64,000 bases of DNA, from NCBI GenBank assembly GCA_016293225.1, contig JAEDEQ010000001.1, positions 6,834 through 70,833 of the forward strand. The letters run 5' to 3'. The position numbers were made by a program, and so were the translations under genes. The first letter of the stretch is position 1, and each line of letters begins with the position of its first letter. The DNA comes from Clostridiaceae bacterium (GTDB lineage Bacteria > Bacillota > Clostridia > Oscillospirales > Acutalibacteraceae). A model generated the notes under the pieces. The model worked only from the letters and a program-made list of their open reading frames with translations, made no database searches and was not told the DNA's origin. Shown one piece after another: positions 1 through 7,647 of this stretch.

Positions 1-46
1 CTTTTTCAAAGGAACTGAAATCAAAAACACTTGACTGCAAAACAAT

Positions 47-81
47 CCGTCCGAAGCAGAAACGAGCAGGACTTCGGACGG
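47..81. terminator. Inverted-repeat terminator left of the ABC operon
   Basis: A 10-bp perfect stem (CCGTCCGAAG at 47-56 pairing with 72-81) is followed on the plus side by a T-rich run at 83-89. It could end a plus-strand gene lying off the window. It also sits just after the stop of the minus-strand ABC operon, although its T tract on that side is weaker. Probably bidirectional. Confidence 0.65.
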
Positions 82-87
82 TATTTT

Positions 88-645
88 TTATAATTCAATT
101 ACCCGCGTTGCAAATTTTTCAACCTCGGTTTCGTCATGGCTTGTAAAGATTACAAGGCGATTTGAAAAATGCTCCTTAATCAAATCCATTATTCCGCTTT
201 TCAGCGCAGGGTCAAGACCCTTGAACGCTTCATCAAGAATAAGAATATCCGGCTCAAAAGCAACTGCGCGCGCAAGAGCCACCCTGCGGCACATTCCGCC
301 GGAGAGCTCTGACGGATATTTATTCATACTGTCCCCAAGGAAAAAGGCCTTAAGCCACTTTTCGGCGGTTTCTTTGTCGGTAACGGCTTTAACATTTTCA
401 AAAGCGGTTTTCCAAGGCAAAAGCACGTCCGACTGGAAAACAACGCCGATTCTGTCCCCGCCGGAAACGGAAATTTCGCCGCTTTCGGGCTTTTCAAGAC
501 CGCATATAAGGCGCAGAAGAGTTGTTTTTCCCTTTCCGGACTCACCTTTTATGCAGACTCTCTCCCCTTTTTTGAAGCATTCCGAAAAATTTCGGATAAC
601 TGTATTTTCATCATAGGCAAAGGAAAGGTTTTTAATTGTAATCAT
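88..645 (-). CDS. ABC transporter ATP-binding protein, nitrate/sulfonate/taurine class
   Basis: The ATPase subunit hydrolyses ATP on the cytoplasmic face to drive the importer encoded with it. In order, the 185 residues show Walker A (GESGKGKTT, about residue 35), a Q-loop (VFQSDVLLPW), the signature LSGGMCRR, Walker B (ILILDEAF) and the H-loop (TSHD). The LLPW context after the Q-loop is typical of SsuB/TauB/NrtD proteins. It is about 60 residues shorter than most members (240-260), with a compressed segment between Walker A and the signature and a short C-terminus, yet all catalytic motifs remain. It overlaps the permease stop by 4 nt, so the two are translationally coupled. The substrate cannot be read from the sequence. 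Confidence 0.92.
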   Translation of the reverse strand: MITIKNLSFAYDENTVIRNFSECFKKGERVCIKGESGKGKTTLLRLICGLEKPESGEISVSGGDRIGVVFQSDVLLPWKTAFENVKAVTDKETAEKWLKAFFLGDSMNKYPSELSGGMCRRVALARAVAFEPDILILDEAFKGLDPALKSGIMDLIKEHFSNRLVIFTSHDETEVEKFATRVIEL

Positions 646-1403
646 TTTTCATTTCCTTTCCTTATTTTTTTCAAAAGCGCAACAATAAGCTTTTCAAGCA
701 AAACGCTCAGTATGATAACAACAAGAGTCCATGCAAAAAGATCGGCGGTCTCTATTGTTATCTTTGCCCTGTAAAGATGGAAACCCACCGAGCTTTGCGG
801 CAGAGCAATAACCTCGGCGGCAACGCCGGATTTCCACGCAAGCCCGAGCGCCGTTGTGCAGCCTGCGGCAAAATACGGCAAAACCGAATTGACATAAATA
901 TACTTAACGGTTTTAAGCCTTCCGAAGCGGAAAACCTTTGCCATTTCAAGCATACTTTTATCGGTATTGTTTATCGCTTCGCTGACATTTGACCAGACAA
1001 TGGGCAAAACAATCAAAAAGGTAATAAACACGGGGACGCCGTTCTTTTTAATCCAGACCAAAGCGAGAATAATAAACGAGGCAACAGGCGTAGCCTTAAC
1101 AAGGCTTATCAGCGGATAAAAAAGCTTTTTCAAAAATGAAACCGCCGAGGTAAGCACGGCAAGAACCGTACCGAAAAAGACGCCGAGGAGATAACCGGAG
1201 CTTATCCGCAAAAAGGACGAGCCGATGCTCTTCCAGAACTCAGCGGTCTGCGCAAGCACAAAAAGACGCTGCAGAACCTGAAGCGGAGAGACAATCAGTA
1301 TCTCTTTGTCAATAAATATAAATGCGGCTTGCCATACCCCTGCCCAGAACAGGAGTACGGCAAGCGTTATAAAAAACTTTTTTAAGCTTTTTTTATTCAG
1401 CAT
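642..1403 (-). CDS. ABC transporter permease, nitrate/sulfonate/taurine class
   Basis: This 253-residue integral membrane subunit should form the import channel with the adjacent ATPase. It has an N-terminal membrane segment (residues 9-30) and several further hydrophobic helices typical of BPD_transp_1 permeases. The EAA-type loop that contacts the ATPase lies near residues 145-165 (SMLEMAKVFRFGRLKTVKYI). Its start overlaps the end of the substrate-binding protein gene by 11 nt, and its end overlaps the ATPase gene by 4 nt. The order binding protein-permease-ATPase is standard for SsuABC/TauABC-like systems. Substrate unknown. Confidence 0.92.
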   Translation of the reverse strand: MLNKKSLKKFFITLAVLLFWAGVWQAAFIFIDKEILIVSPLQVLQRLFVLAQTAEFWKSIGSSFLRISSGYLLGVFFGTVLAVLTSAVSFLKKLFYPLISLVKATPVASFIILALVWIKKNGVPVFITFLIVLPIVWSNVSEAINNTDKSMLEMAKVFRFGRLKTVKYIYVNSVLPYFAAGCTTALGLAWKSGVAAEVIALPQSSVGFHLYRAKITIETADLFAWTLVVIILSVLLEKLIVALLKKIRKGNEK

Positions 1404-2445
1404 AGTAAAGTTCGCTTACGGGCATTTCGCCGCCGACAGACTTGGGATCAGCGTCAAAATATACCTTGAAGTTTGCATCGGCAATCTTCTGCATCTCACT
1501 GCCGTCGATAAACACGATGTTGCAGCGAGAAATGACGGCCTGCGCTTTTTCGGTTTTTGCGGCTTCGGCTTTCTTTTCGGAAAGGTTGCTGTCAACGGCA
1601 AAAATCGAAGCGTCAATTATACCCTTTGCGGCAATCTTGTCGCCCTGCGAGGCAGGATTGAGGTTCACGTTTTCAACGCTCTGCTTATTGTCGGAGATAA
1701 ACTGCCTGACTGCATCCGGATTCTTTTCAATAAAGTCCTTTCTTGCAACAACGCAGCCCATTGCAAGCTCGGTATCGGGATTGACTTTTTTCCACTCATC
1801 GGTGAGGCTGAGAACACTCTTGACGCTTGAATTCTTGGTGGTTACAACAGATACAAAGGGCTCGGGAAGAACGGCAAGCTTAACATCGCCGGAGATAACC
1901 TTTGCGGCAAGTTCGCTGTGCTCTGAAAGATATTCAACCTTAATATCATTTTCAAGCGAATTGGCCTTGAGAATGTGATTAAGTATGTATTCAGGAGTTG
2001 AGCCCTGTCCCGTTGCATAAATTGTCTGGCCTTTGAGATCGGAAAGGGACGCAATTTCTACGCCGTTGGAAACAACATAGAGCACACCGAGGGTATTTAC
2101 GCCGAGCATTTTGATTCCGCCGTTCGTCTTTTTATAAAGATTTGCCGCAAGGCTGAGCGGACAGGTTGCAATGTCAACTTCGCCCGTGGAAAGCATCGGA
2201 ACAACCTGAGTCGGATCTGAAACAACCGTAATTTCATACTTTGAATTGTCCATAAGATCAATCATGCCCATACCTGTCGGGCCTTTGTTCGCTGCAATCC
2301 TGATCTTTTCGCCGTTATACTCCGTTGTAGATTCGGTCGATGACGGCGCTGTTGTTTCGTTGTTTGACGCACCCGTGCAGGCTGCAAATGCAAAAAGCAT
2401 AACAAGCAAAAGCGCAAGTGCAATAATTTTTTTTGCGTTTTTCAT
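1393..2445 (-). CDS. ABC transporter substrate-binding lipoprotein (NMT1/SsuA-like)
   Basis: This is the extracellular lipid-anchored receptor of the importer. A type II signal peptide (basic start, hydrophobic core, lipobox FAAC with Cys23) is followed by a Ser/Thr-rich linker (about residues 24-43) and a periplasmic-binding-protein fold similar to NMT1/SsuA/TauA. Conserved-looking stretches include the TGEVDIATCPLSLAANLYKK region and the SDLKGQTIYATGQGSTPEY region, which normally line the ligand cleft. The family handles sulfonates, nitrate, taurine and pyrimidine precursors, and the sequence does not decide among them. The ATG has a GGTGA ribosome-binding site. A 65-nt gap separates it from the upstream Crp/Fnr-like gene, with no clear promoter in it, so co-transcription with the regulator is likely. 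Confidence 0.9.
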   Translation of the reverse strand: MKNAKKIIALALLLVMLFAFAACTGASNNETTAPSSTESTTEYNGEKIRIAANKGPTGMGMIDLMDNSKYEITVVSDPTQVVPMLSTGEVDIATCPLSLAANLYKKTNGGIKMLGVNTLGVLYVVSNGVEIASLSDLKGQTIYATGQGSTPEYILNHILKANSLENDIKVEYLSEHSELAAKVISGDVKLAVLPEPFVSVVTTKNSSVKSVLSLTDEWKKVNPDTELAMGCVVARKDFIEKNPDAVRQFISDNKQSVENVNLNPASQGDKIAAKGIIDASIFAVDSNLSEKKAEAAKTEKAQAVISRCNIVFIDGSEMQKIADANFKVYFDADPKSVGGEMPVSELYYAE

Positions 2446-2510
2446 AAGTAAAACTCACCTTTCTTTATTTTCTGCAAACGGCAGATAAAAAGCCGTAAGC
2501 AATAATTAAC

Positions 2511-3182
2511 TCATTGGATAAAGCTCTTGAGCGCGTCCTTATCAATAAGGCGGATATATTTTCCGTCGCGTTCAACGGCGTTTCCGGCCTCAAGTGCGTC
2601 AAAAGCCCTGTAAAGCGAAGCCCTGCCGATGTCAAGCGATACAGCAAGCTGACTCATGGAGCGGTCAAGCTCATATGTTTTGTAATCGGCAAAGCAGGAA
2701 AGCAGATAGTTTGCAAGTCTGCTTTCGGCAGTTCCGCCGGTAAAATTTACGATTCGTTTATTAAGAAACAGAATTCTGTCCGAAAGATATCTGATGTAGC
2801 TTACGGAAAAGGTCGGATCGGACTGCATCAGCTTTAAAATTACACTTTTATCAATATAAAAGACCCTTGTATCCTTTGTTGCAACAATCTGATTGACAAA
2901 ATGATCCTTGCCGGAAAAAAGCGCAGCGCAGCCGAAAACGGAGTTTTCAGAAAGCTTGCTTATAATTACGCCGTTTTCGCTTTTAAAAACCTTTGCACCG
3001 CCCTTAATTATAAAACCGACAGAATAACGGAAGCAATCGCTTGAATAAATGGTTTCGCCCCGTTTATAGTCAATAACATAAGTTTCATCACAGGAAAGCG
3101 CCGTTTTAAGCATTACGGGTGAAAGCGAGGAAAAAATATCAAGCTTCAACAGCTTTTCAACAAGCTTATCACTGACCGTCAC
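2511..3182 (-). CDS. Crp/Fnr-family transcription regulator
   Basis: A 223-residue regulator with an N-terminal cyclic-nucleotide-binding-like beta barrel (about residues 10-125), a long dimerisation helix and a C-terminal winged helix (SQLAVSLDIGRASLYRAFDALE, recognition helix near residue 195). Cysteines are present but not in an Fnr 4Fe-4S pattern, and the cAMP-pocket signature is not evident, so the effector is unknown. I chose the GTG at 3182 because GGGAGGG lies 8 nt before it. An ATG at 3221 is open in frame but has no ribosome-binding site. The gene has its own sigma-A promoter with a palindrome just downstream (see those entries), which suggests autoregulation. It leads into the ABC operon and probably controls it. 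Confidence 0.88.
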   Translation of the reverse strand: MTVSDKLVEKLLKLDIFSSLSPVMLKTALSCDETYVIDYKRGETIYSSDCFRYSVGFIIKGGAKVFKSENGVIISKLSENSVFGCAALFSGKDHFVNQIVATKDTRVFYIDKSVILKLMQSDPTFSVSYIRYLSDRILFLNKRIVNFTGGTAESRLANYLLSCFADYKTYELDRSMSQLAVSLDIGRASLYRAFDALEAGNAVERDGKYIRLIDKDALKSFIQ

Positions 3183-3204
3183 TTTAAGTACCCTCCCTAT
3201 CATT

Positions 3205-3220
3205 TGTCTCATATGATACA
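3205..3220. promoter_or_regulatory. Candidate operator palindrome for the Crp/Fnr-like regulator
   Basis: The 16-bp sequence TGTCTCATATGATACA is an inverted repeat with only one mismatched pair. It starts a few bases downstream of the predicted transcription start of the Crp/Fnr-like gene, a position where a bound dimer would block transcription. Its size and dyad symmetry fit a Crp/Fnr-type dimer site, but the assignment is inferred. Confidence 0.5.
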
Positions 3221-3230
3221 CTGCGTGGTT

Positions 3231-3259
3231 ATTATATCACCGTTTTATGTCTATGTCAA
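3231..3259 (-). promoter_or_regulatory. Sigma-A promoter of the Crp/Fnr-ABC operon
   Basis: On the minus strand, -35 TTGACA (3259-3254) and -10 TATAAT (3236-3231) are both perfect consensus with a 17-bp spacer. Confidence 0.88.
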
Positions 3260-3271
3260 TAGCATATGCAC

Positions 3272-3302
3272 AAAAAAAGAGCCTTCAAACCATTGAAAGC
3301 CC
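3272..3302 (-). terminator. Intrinsic terminator after spoVT
   Basis: On the minus strand a stem of about 10 bp (arms 3302-3293 and 3288-3279, loop TGGT) is followed by seven T residues (3278-3272), 15 nt past the spoVT stop. Confidence 0.82.
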
Positions 3303-3316
3303 ATGATACTGTTCAC

Positions 3317-3856
3317 TTATTCTTCCATCTGCTTGCCCAGAAAGCCTGCCGCAACCTGAACGAGTTTAATATCCGTCTGACTCGGCGCTTCATTCTTTCC
3401 GTCGGAAAGCAGCGTAACCGCGCCCATAACGTCACCGGCGCCGATTATCGGAAACATTGCGCATATTTCAAAGCCGCCGGAATCGGAGAGCTCAAGAGTA
3501 TCCTTGCTTGTTCCCAAAACAAAGCTGTTGCGCTTTTCCATATAGCTTTCAAGCATTGGAGAAATGCGCTTTTCAACAGCTTCCTTTTTTGGTATTCCAG
3601 CAACGGCAATAACATGATCCCGGTCGCAGATAGCTGCAGGATGGCCGGTTGTCCTGTAAAGCACCTCAACATATTGCTTTGTATACGGGCTGAGCTCGCC
3701 TATCGGCGAATACTTTTTAAAAATTACTTCTCCGTCGGTGTTTGTGAAAATTTCAAGCGGGTCGCCCTCTCTGATACGCATGGTTCGCCTTATTTCTTTC
3801 GGTATAACAACACGTCCGAGGTCATCGATACGCCGGACAATTCCTGTTGCTTTCAT
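3317..3856 (-). CDS. spoVT: Stage V sporulation protein T, AbrB-like regulator
   Basis: SpoVT is a forespore DNA-binding protein that tunes sigma-G-dependent genes late in sporulation. The first 50 residues form an AbrB swapped-hairpin DNA-binding domain (MKATGIVRRIDDLGRVVIPK, then EIRRTMRIREGDPLEIF), almost the family signature. The remainder is a GAF-like sensor domain. The 179-residue length matches Bacillus subtilis SpoVT (178). The ATG at 3856 is chosen because homologues begin MKATGIVRRIDDLGR and AGAAGGAG precedes it. An upstream in-frame ATG at 3880 would overlap that ribosome-binding site. A sigma-G-like TGAATA lies upstream, but I could not place a properly spaced -10. Confidence 0.97.
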   Translation of the reverse strand: MKATGIVRRIDDLGRVVIPKEIRRTMRIREGDPLEIFTNTDGEVIFKKYSPIGELSPYTKQYVEVLYRTTGHPAAICDRDHVIAVAGIPKKEAVEKRISPMLESYMEKRNSFVLGTSKDTLELSDSGGFEICAMFPIIGAGDVMGAVTLLSDGKNEAPSQTDIKLVQVAAGFLGKQMEE

Positions 3857-3952
3857 ATATAAAAACTCCTTCTGATACATTTTTTGTGTGTTAGTATTAT
3901 TTACGGAGTATTACATATTATTCAGTATTTTGCCTGATCACCGGTTAAGTTA

Positions 3953-3986
3953 AAAACCGGAGCAACACAAAGAAGGCTCCGGTTTT
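3953..3986. terminator. Intrinsic terminator between spoVT and the thioredoxin cluster
   Basis: Arms AAAACCGGAGC (3953-3963) and GCTCCGGTTTT (3976-3986) form an 11-bp stem with a 12-nt loop and T/A tracts on both sides, so it can act in either direction. It is the only terminator seen after the minus-strand metH-thioredoxin genes. The rest of the 236-bp gap (3857-4092) shows no gene. Confidence 0.75.
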
Positions 3987-4092
3987 GATTTGTAAAAATT
4001 AATTATAAAACAACTTTTAAAAATCAGAACTCAACTTTGCAGCGTAAGGCATACCGAAAATCGGCAAACGGACCTATTACGCCGCCGCAAAA

Positions 4093-4290
4093 TTATTTTT
4101 CCTTATAGTAAAGCATACAGTGGCAATAGCCTTCAAAGTTCGGGTCTTTAACCTTTTCACGAAAATCCTTGCACATGCATTTTGTGTCGTCGTTCTGCTC
4201 ACGCATACACGGGCAATAGCCGCCCGTTTTTTTCAGTCCTTCTTTAACCACCTTAACAACGTCTGCGTTTTCATTAAGTCTGATTTTCAT
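4093..4290 (-). CDS. Small ferredoxin-thioredoxin reductase catalytic-like protein
   Basis: This 65-residue protein contains six cysteines as three CxC pairs: CPC (26-28), CMC (38-40) and CHC (56-58). The order CPC...CxC...CHC is the hallmark of the catalytic subunit of ferredoxin:thioredoxin reductase. There, four cysteines hold a 4Fe-4S cluster and the other two form the redox-active disulfide that reduces thioredoxin. The spacing here (9 and 15 residues between pairs) differs from the plant/cyanobacterial enzyme (16 and 8), and the protein is shorter. It lies 2 nt downstream of a thioredoxin gene with its own GGAGGG site, which strongly supports a thioredoxin-reducing role. No variable-subunit partner is seen nearby. 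Confidence 0.75.
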   Translation of the reverse strand: MKIRLNENADVVKVVKEGLKKTGGYCPCMREQNDDTKCMCKDFREKVKDPNFEGYCHCMLYYKEK

Positions 4291-4292
4291 GA

Positions 4293-4601
4293 TTAACCCT
4301 CCAGAAGAGCGAGAATTTCTTTCTTTTCGTGATATCCCGTTGTTGAGTTGACGATTTTTCCGTCTTTCATTGCAACAAGCATCGGAATGAACCTGACCTG
4401 AAACTTTTCGGCAAGCTCGGGCTCTTCGTCAACATTGACCTTACATACGGCTATATCATCGCGTTCGTTAGCAATTTCTTCAACTATCGGAGCAACCATC
4501 ATGCAAGGACCGCACCATGTTGCCCAAAAATCGATAAGCACAGGCTTTTTGCTTTGATTGACAATTTCATTGTAATTATTTTTGGTGAGAGTGATTTCCA
4601 T
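4293..4601 (-). CDS. trxA: Thioredoxin
   Basis: A canonical 102-residue cytoplasmic thioredoxin that reduces protein disulfides. It has the active-site motif WCGPC with Cys30 and Cys33, the buried Asp of the IDFWATW strand and the cis-proline region (FIPMLVAMKDG, about residues 73-83). GAGGT lies 7 nt before the ATG. It sits between metH (20 nt upstream) and the ferredoxin-thioredoxin-reductase-like gene. This suggests a ferredoxin-driven rather than NADPH-driven thioredoxin, co-expressed with methionine synthesis. Confidence 0.95.
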   Translation of the reverse strand: MEITLTKNNYNEIVNQSKKPVLIDFWATWCGPCMMVAPIVEEIANERDDIAVCKVNVDEEPELAEKFQVRFIPMLVAMKDGKIVNSTTGYHEKKEILALLEG

Positions 4602-4621
4602 AAGAATTACCTCTTTTCATA

Positions 4622-7030
4622 CTATTCATTTTCTTTGAAAATGGTTTCTGCATATCTTACTGTTTCCATTGCGTCCTTTGAATATTTATCTGCGCCGATA
4701 CTTTCAGCGTATTCTTTTGTAAGAACAGCACCTCCGACAACAACCCTGCAGTCCGGAGCCTGCTTATGAAGAACCTCAATGGTATCCTCCATTGCAGGAA
4801 CGGTTGTCGTCATGAGCGCGCTGAGTCCGGCAAGCTTTGCGCCGCTTTTGAGAACAGAGTCAACAACGGTTTGCTTGTCAACATCTTTTCCGAGATCGAT
4901 AACGTTATATCCGTAGTTTTCCAGAAGCAAATGAACTATATTCTTGCCGATATCGTGTACATCGCCTTTAACGGTTGCAAGCACAACCGGAAAAGAATCT
5001 TTCCCTCCGGCGCTCTCTTTTTTCTCTGCCGCCGCTTTAATTTTTTCAAATGCGCTTTTTGCCGCCTCGGCACTCATGAGAAGCTGAGGCAGATATATCC
5101 TTTTTTCCTCAAAGCCTTTTCCGACCTCGTCAAGAGCCGGAATAACAACGGTCTGAACAATTTCAAGGCCGTCCCTTTGCAAAAGAAGCTTTCGGCACAG
5201 CTCTCCGGAATTATCTTTCAGTCCTTTTATAATCGCCGATTTCAGCTGCAGGGAGATATCCTCATCTTTTTGCAGGGGTTCAGCAACGATTTTTTTATCG
5301 GCTTCATTTTCAGCGCAGAAAGAGATGTAATCCGCAAAGCCCTCATCAAGGCCGCAAAGCGCACAATAGGTTTTATATGCGCTTATCATCTCTCTGCTTC
5401 CGGGATTGAGGATTGCGGCGGAAAGACCGTTCTCAAGCGCAAGCAGGAAAAACGAAGCGTTGAGCGCTCCCCTTTCCGGCAAACCGAACGAAACATTGGA
5501 AACACCGAGGCTTGTATGGCAGTTAAGTCTGCGGCGAATTTCCGAAAGTGCTTTTATTGTCACCCTTGCCGCAAGCGGATCTGCGCTGACTGTCATTGCA
5601 AGAGTATCAAAAACAATATCCTTTTTGTCAATACCGTATTCATTTGCGGTACGAAGAATTTTTTCTGCAATTCTGACTCGTTCTTCGGCGGTTTCGGGTA
5701 TTCCGTTTTCATCAAGAGTCAGCGCCGTAACAACTCCGCCGTACTTTTTAACAAGGGGAAACACGGCTTTCATGCTCTCCTCTTTTCCGTTTACGGAGTT
5801 AATCATTGCCTTGCCGTTATATAGCCTCAAGGCGCCCTCCATTGCCGTTATATCAGACGTATCAATCTGCAAAGGAAGATCCAGCACACCCTGAAGCTCA
5901 AACACTGCAGATTTCAGCATTGCACTTTCATCAATGCCGGGTATTCCGACATTTACATCGAGTATATGCGCGCCGTTTTCCTGCTCGGAAAGTCCCTCGC
6001 GCAGGATATAACCGATATCATTTTCCGAAAGAGCCTGCCTGAAGCGTTTTTTTCCGGTCGGATTTATTCTTTCGCCTATTATGACAGGCTTGTTTCCGAA
6101 ATATACGGCGTGAGTATACGATGAAACAACGGTGAGGTGCTTTTCGCTCTGCTTTATAAATTCAACGTCTTTAACCGTATCAACGAGAAGCTTTATATAG
6201 CTGTCATCTGTTCCGCAGCAGCCTCCGAGCACGGTAACGCCCGCTTCGGCCATCTTTTTCATTTCAAGAGAAAATTCCTCTGCGTTAACATCAAACACGG
6301 TTTTTCCGCCAATACTTTTCGGCATACCTGCATTAGGCTTCATTATAACCGGAACAGAGGCGCATTTGAGCATTCTTTTTGCAATATTCTGAAGCTGCTT
6401 CGGTCCGAGCGAACAGTTTGCTCCAACGGCGTCGGCTCCCATACCCTCAAGCATTGCAACCATAGCCTCCGGAGTGGCGCCGGTAATGAGCTTTTCGTCC
6501 TCGCCGTAAGCATTGGTAACAAAAACGGGAAGCGAGCTGTTCTCCTTTGCGGCAAGCAACGCGGCCTTTGTTTCATAGCTGTCGTTCATGGTTTCAATCA
6601 TGATAAGATCGACATTGTACTTTACACCGAGCTTAACCGTTTCGGCATAGACGGAAACGGCCTTTTCAAATTCAAGGTCGCCGAACGGCTTTAAAAGCTT
6701 TCCGAGAGAGCCGATATCAAGAGCAATAAACTTTTCCTGCGGTGCGGTTGAAGCGTTTTTTGCCGCCACCGCATTTTCGACTGCCGCTTTGATGATTTTT
6801 TCAAGCTCATCGGGCGCATATTTAAGGCTGTTTGCGCCGAAGGTGTTTGCGCAGACAATATTGCTGCCGGCGTCATAATACTTTTTATGAACACTTTTAA
6901 CGACCTGGGGATGCGTAAGGTTCCAGCTTTCGGTATTTTCTCCGGGCTTGAGTCCTTCCTTTTGAAGATAGGTTCCGAGTCCGCCGTCAAGAAAAAGAAT
7001 TTTGCTGTTTAAAAGTTCAGTAATACCCAA
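4622..7030 (-). CDS. metH: Cobalamin-dependent methionine synthase, core enzyme without reactivation domain
   Basis: MetH transfers a methyl group from 5-methyltetrahydrofolate to homocysteine through methylcobalamin. The 802 residues show a homocysteine-binding barrel (1 to about 290, zinc-ligand motifs GANCS and GGCCGT), a pterin-binding barrel (about 305-560, starting near GERINPTGKKRF), a B12 cap domain and a B12-binding Rossmann domain. The last carries the cobalt-ligand motif DVHDIG near residue 690. The C-terminal S-adenosylmethionine-dependent reactivation domain of Escherichia coli MetH (1227 residues) is absent. A separate protein immediately upstream supplies it, as in Thermotoga and many clostridia. 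Translation probably starts at a TTG (7028-7030) with GGGGG 8 nt before it. Confidence 0.95.
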   Translation of the reverse strand: MGITELLNSKILFLDGGLGTYLQKEGLKPGENTESWNLTHPQVVKSVHKKYYDAGSNIVCANTFGANSLKYAPDELEKIIKAAVENAVAAKNASTAPQEKFIALDIGSLGKLLKPFGDLEFEKAVSVYAETVKLGVKYNVDLIMIETMNDSYETKAALLAAKENSSLPVFVTNAYGEDEKLITGATPEAMVAMLEGMGADAVGANCSLGPKQLQNIAKRMLKCASVPVIMKPNAGMPKSIGGKTVFDVNAEEFSLEMKKMAEAGVTVLGGCCGTDDSYIKLLVDTVKDVEFIKQSEKHLTVVSSYTHAVYFGNKPVIIGERINPTGKKRFRQALSENDIGYILREGLSEQENGAHILDVNVGIPGIDESAMLKSAVFELQGVLDLPLQIDTSDITAMEGALRLYNGKAMINSVNGKEESMKAVFPLVKKYGGVVTALTLDENGIPETAEERVRIAEKILRTANEYGIDKKDIVFDTLAMTVSADPLAARVTIKALSEIRRRLNCHTSLGVSNVSFGLPERGALNASFFLLALENGLSAAILNPGSREMISAYKTYCALCGLDEGFADYISFCAENEADKKIVAEPLQKDEDISLQLKSAIIKGLKDNSGELCRKLLLQRDGLEIVQTVVIPALDEVGKGFEEKRIYLPQLLMSAEAAKSAFEKIKAAAEKKESAGGKDSFPVVLATVKGDVHDIGKNIVHLLLENYGYNVIDLGKDVDKQTVVDSVLKSGAKLAGLSALMTTTVPAMEDTIEVLHKQAPDCRVVVGGAVLTKEYAESIGADKYSKDAMETVRYAETIFKENE

Positions 7031-7047
7031 AAAGTCGCCCCCTTTCG

Positions 7048-7647
7048 TTATTTATAAACACCGATTATCGCCGTAACGGATTTTGACGGCGACATCATCA
7101 GATTTTCTCCGAGGCTTATTCCGAGCAGCTTTGCACAGTCAAGCGCCGGCATTATCTCCCTTTGAATCGAGAGCGGAAGATCTCCGTAGCCCGGACTGAA
7201 CCGGGGTTTCAGCAAAAAGCCCTGTTTTTTGTACTGCTCTTTAAGCTCCGCGTTCAATGTATCGCAAAGACTTTCAACCCTCTCGCTGCCGATAGCCTGC
7301 AGGCAGACGGACTTTGCCGGGGAAAGGAGCGTCTGCTTTTTTATCAGCCTGTCCATTTCGTGACCTACGGTTGCGGCAAAAAGAACGATTTTTCCGCACC
7401 CCTTGAGGTTAGTGAAAAGAGCCCTGCTTTTTGTTCTTGCAAAGCCGAGATTGATTTCATCGCCGCAAAACAGGAGCGAAAATTCGCGCCAGCAGGCTTT
7501 ATACGAAAGAGCGCCCTCACATTCACTCAGACATTCCTCAAAAAGCCGTTTCATCTGCTCATCGGGAAACTTGCAGGACATATATCTGAAAGCTTCGCGT
7601 TCGTTAAGCGCTATCTTATCATAAGTTTTAAAAACAATTTCACTCAT
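7048..7647 (-). CDS. Stand-alone methionine synthase reactivation-domain protein
   Basis: A 199-residue protein similar to the vitamin-B12-dependent methionine synthase activation region. That region remethylates oxidised cob(II)alamin on MetH using S-adenosylmethionine and a reductant. The conserved feature is the RFSPGYGDLPLSIQREI stretch near residues 145-165, which corresponds to the RxxPGY S-adenosylmethionine-binding motif of the family. The ATG at 7647 overlaps the metF stop by 8 nt. A longer frame back to 7698 would overlap metF by 59 nt and is less likely. It lies directly between metF and metH, forming a complete methyl-transfer cassette. Confidence 0.87.
   Translation of the reverse strand: MSEIVFKTYDKIALNEREAFRYMSCKFPDEQMKRLFEECLSECEGALSYKACWREFSLLFCGDEINLGFARTKSRALFTNLKGCGKIVLFAATVGHEMDRLIKKQTLLSPAKSVCLQAIGSERVESLCDTLNAELKEQYKKQGFLLKPRFSPGYGDLPLSIQREIMPALDCAKLLGISLGENLMMSPSKSVTAIIGVYK

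Noticed and set aside
4766..5824. Long open frame (352 codons) antisense to metH
   Set aside because: Its translation has no recognisable motif and follows from the codon composition of metH on the other strand. There is no ribosome-binding site or promoter.
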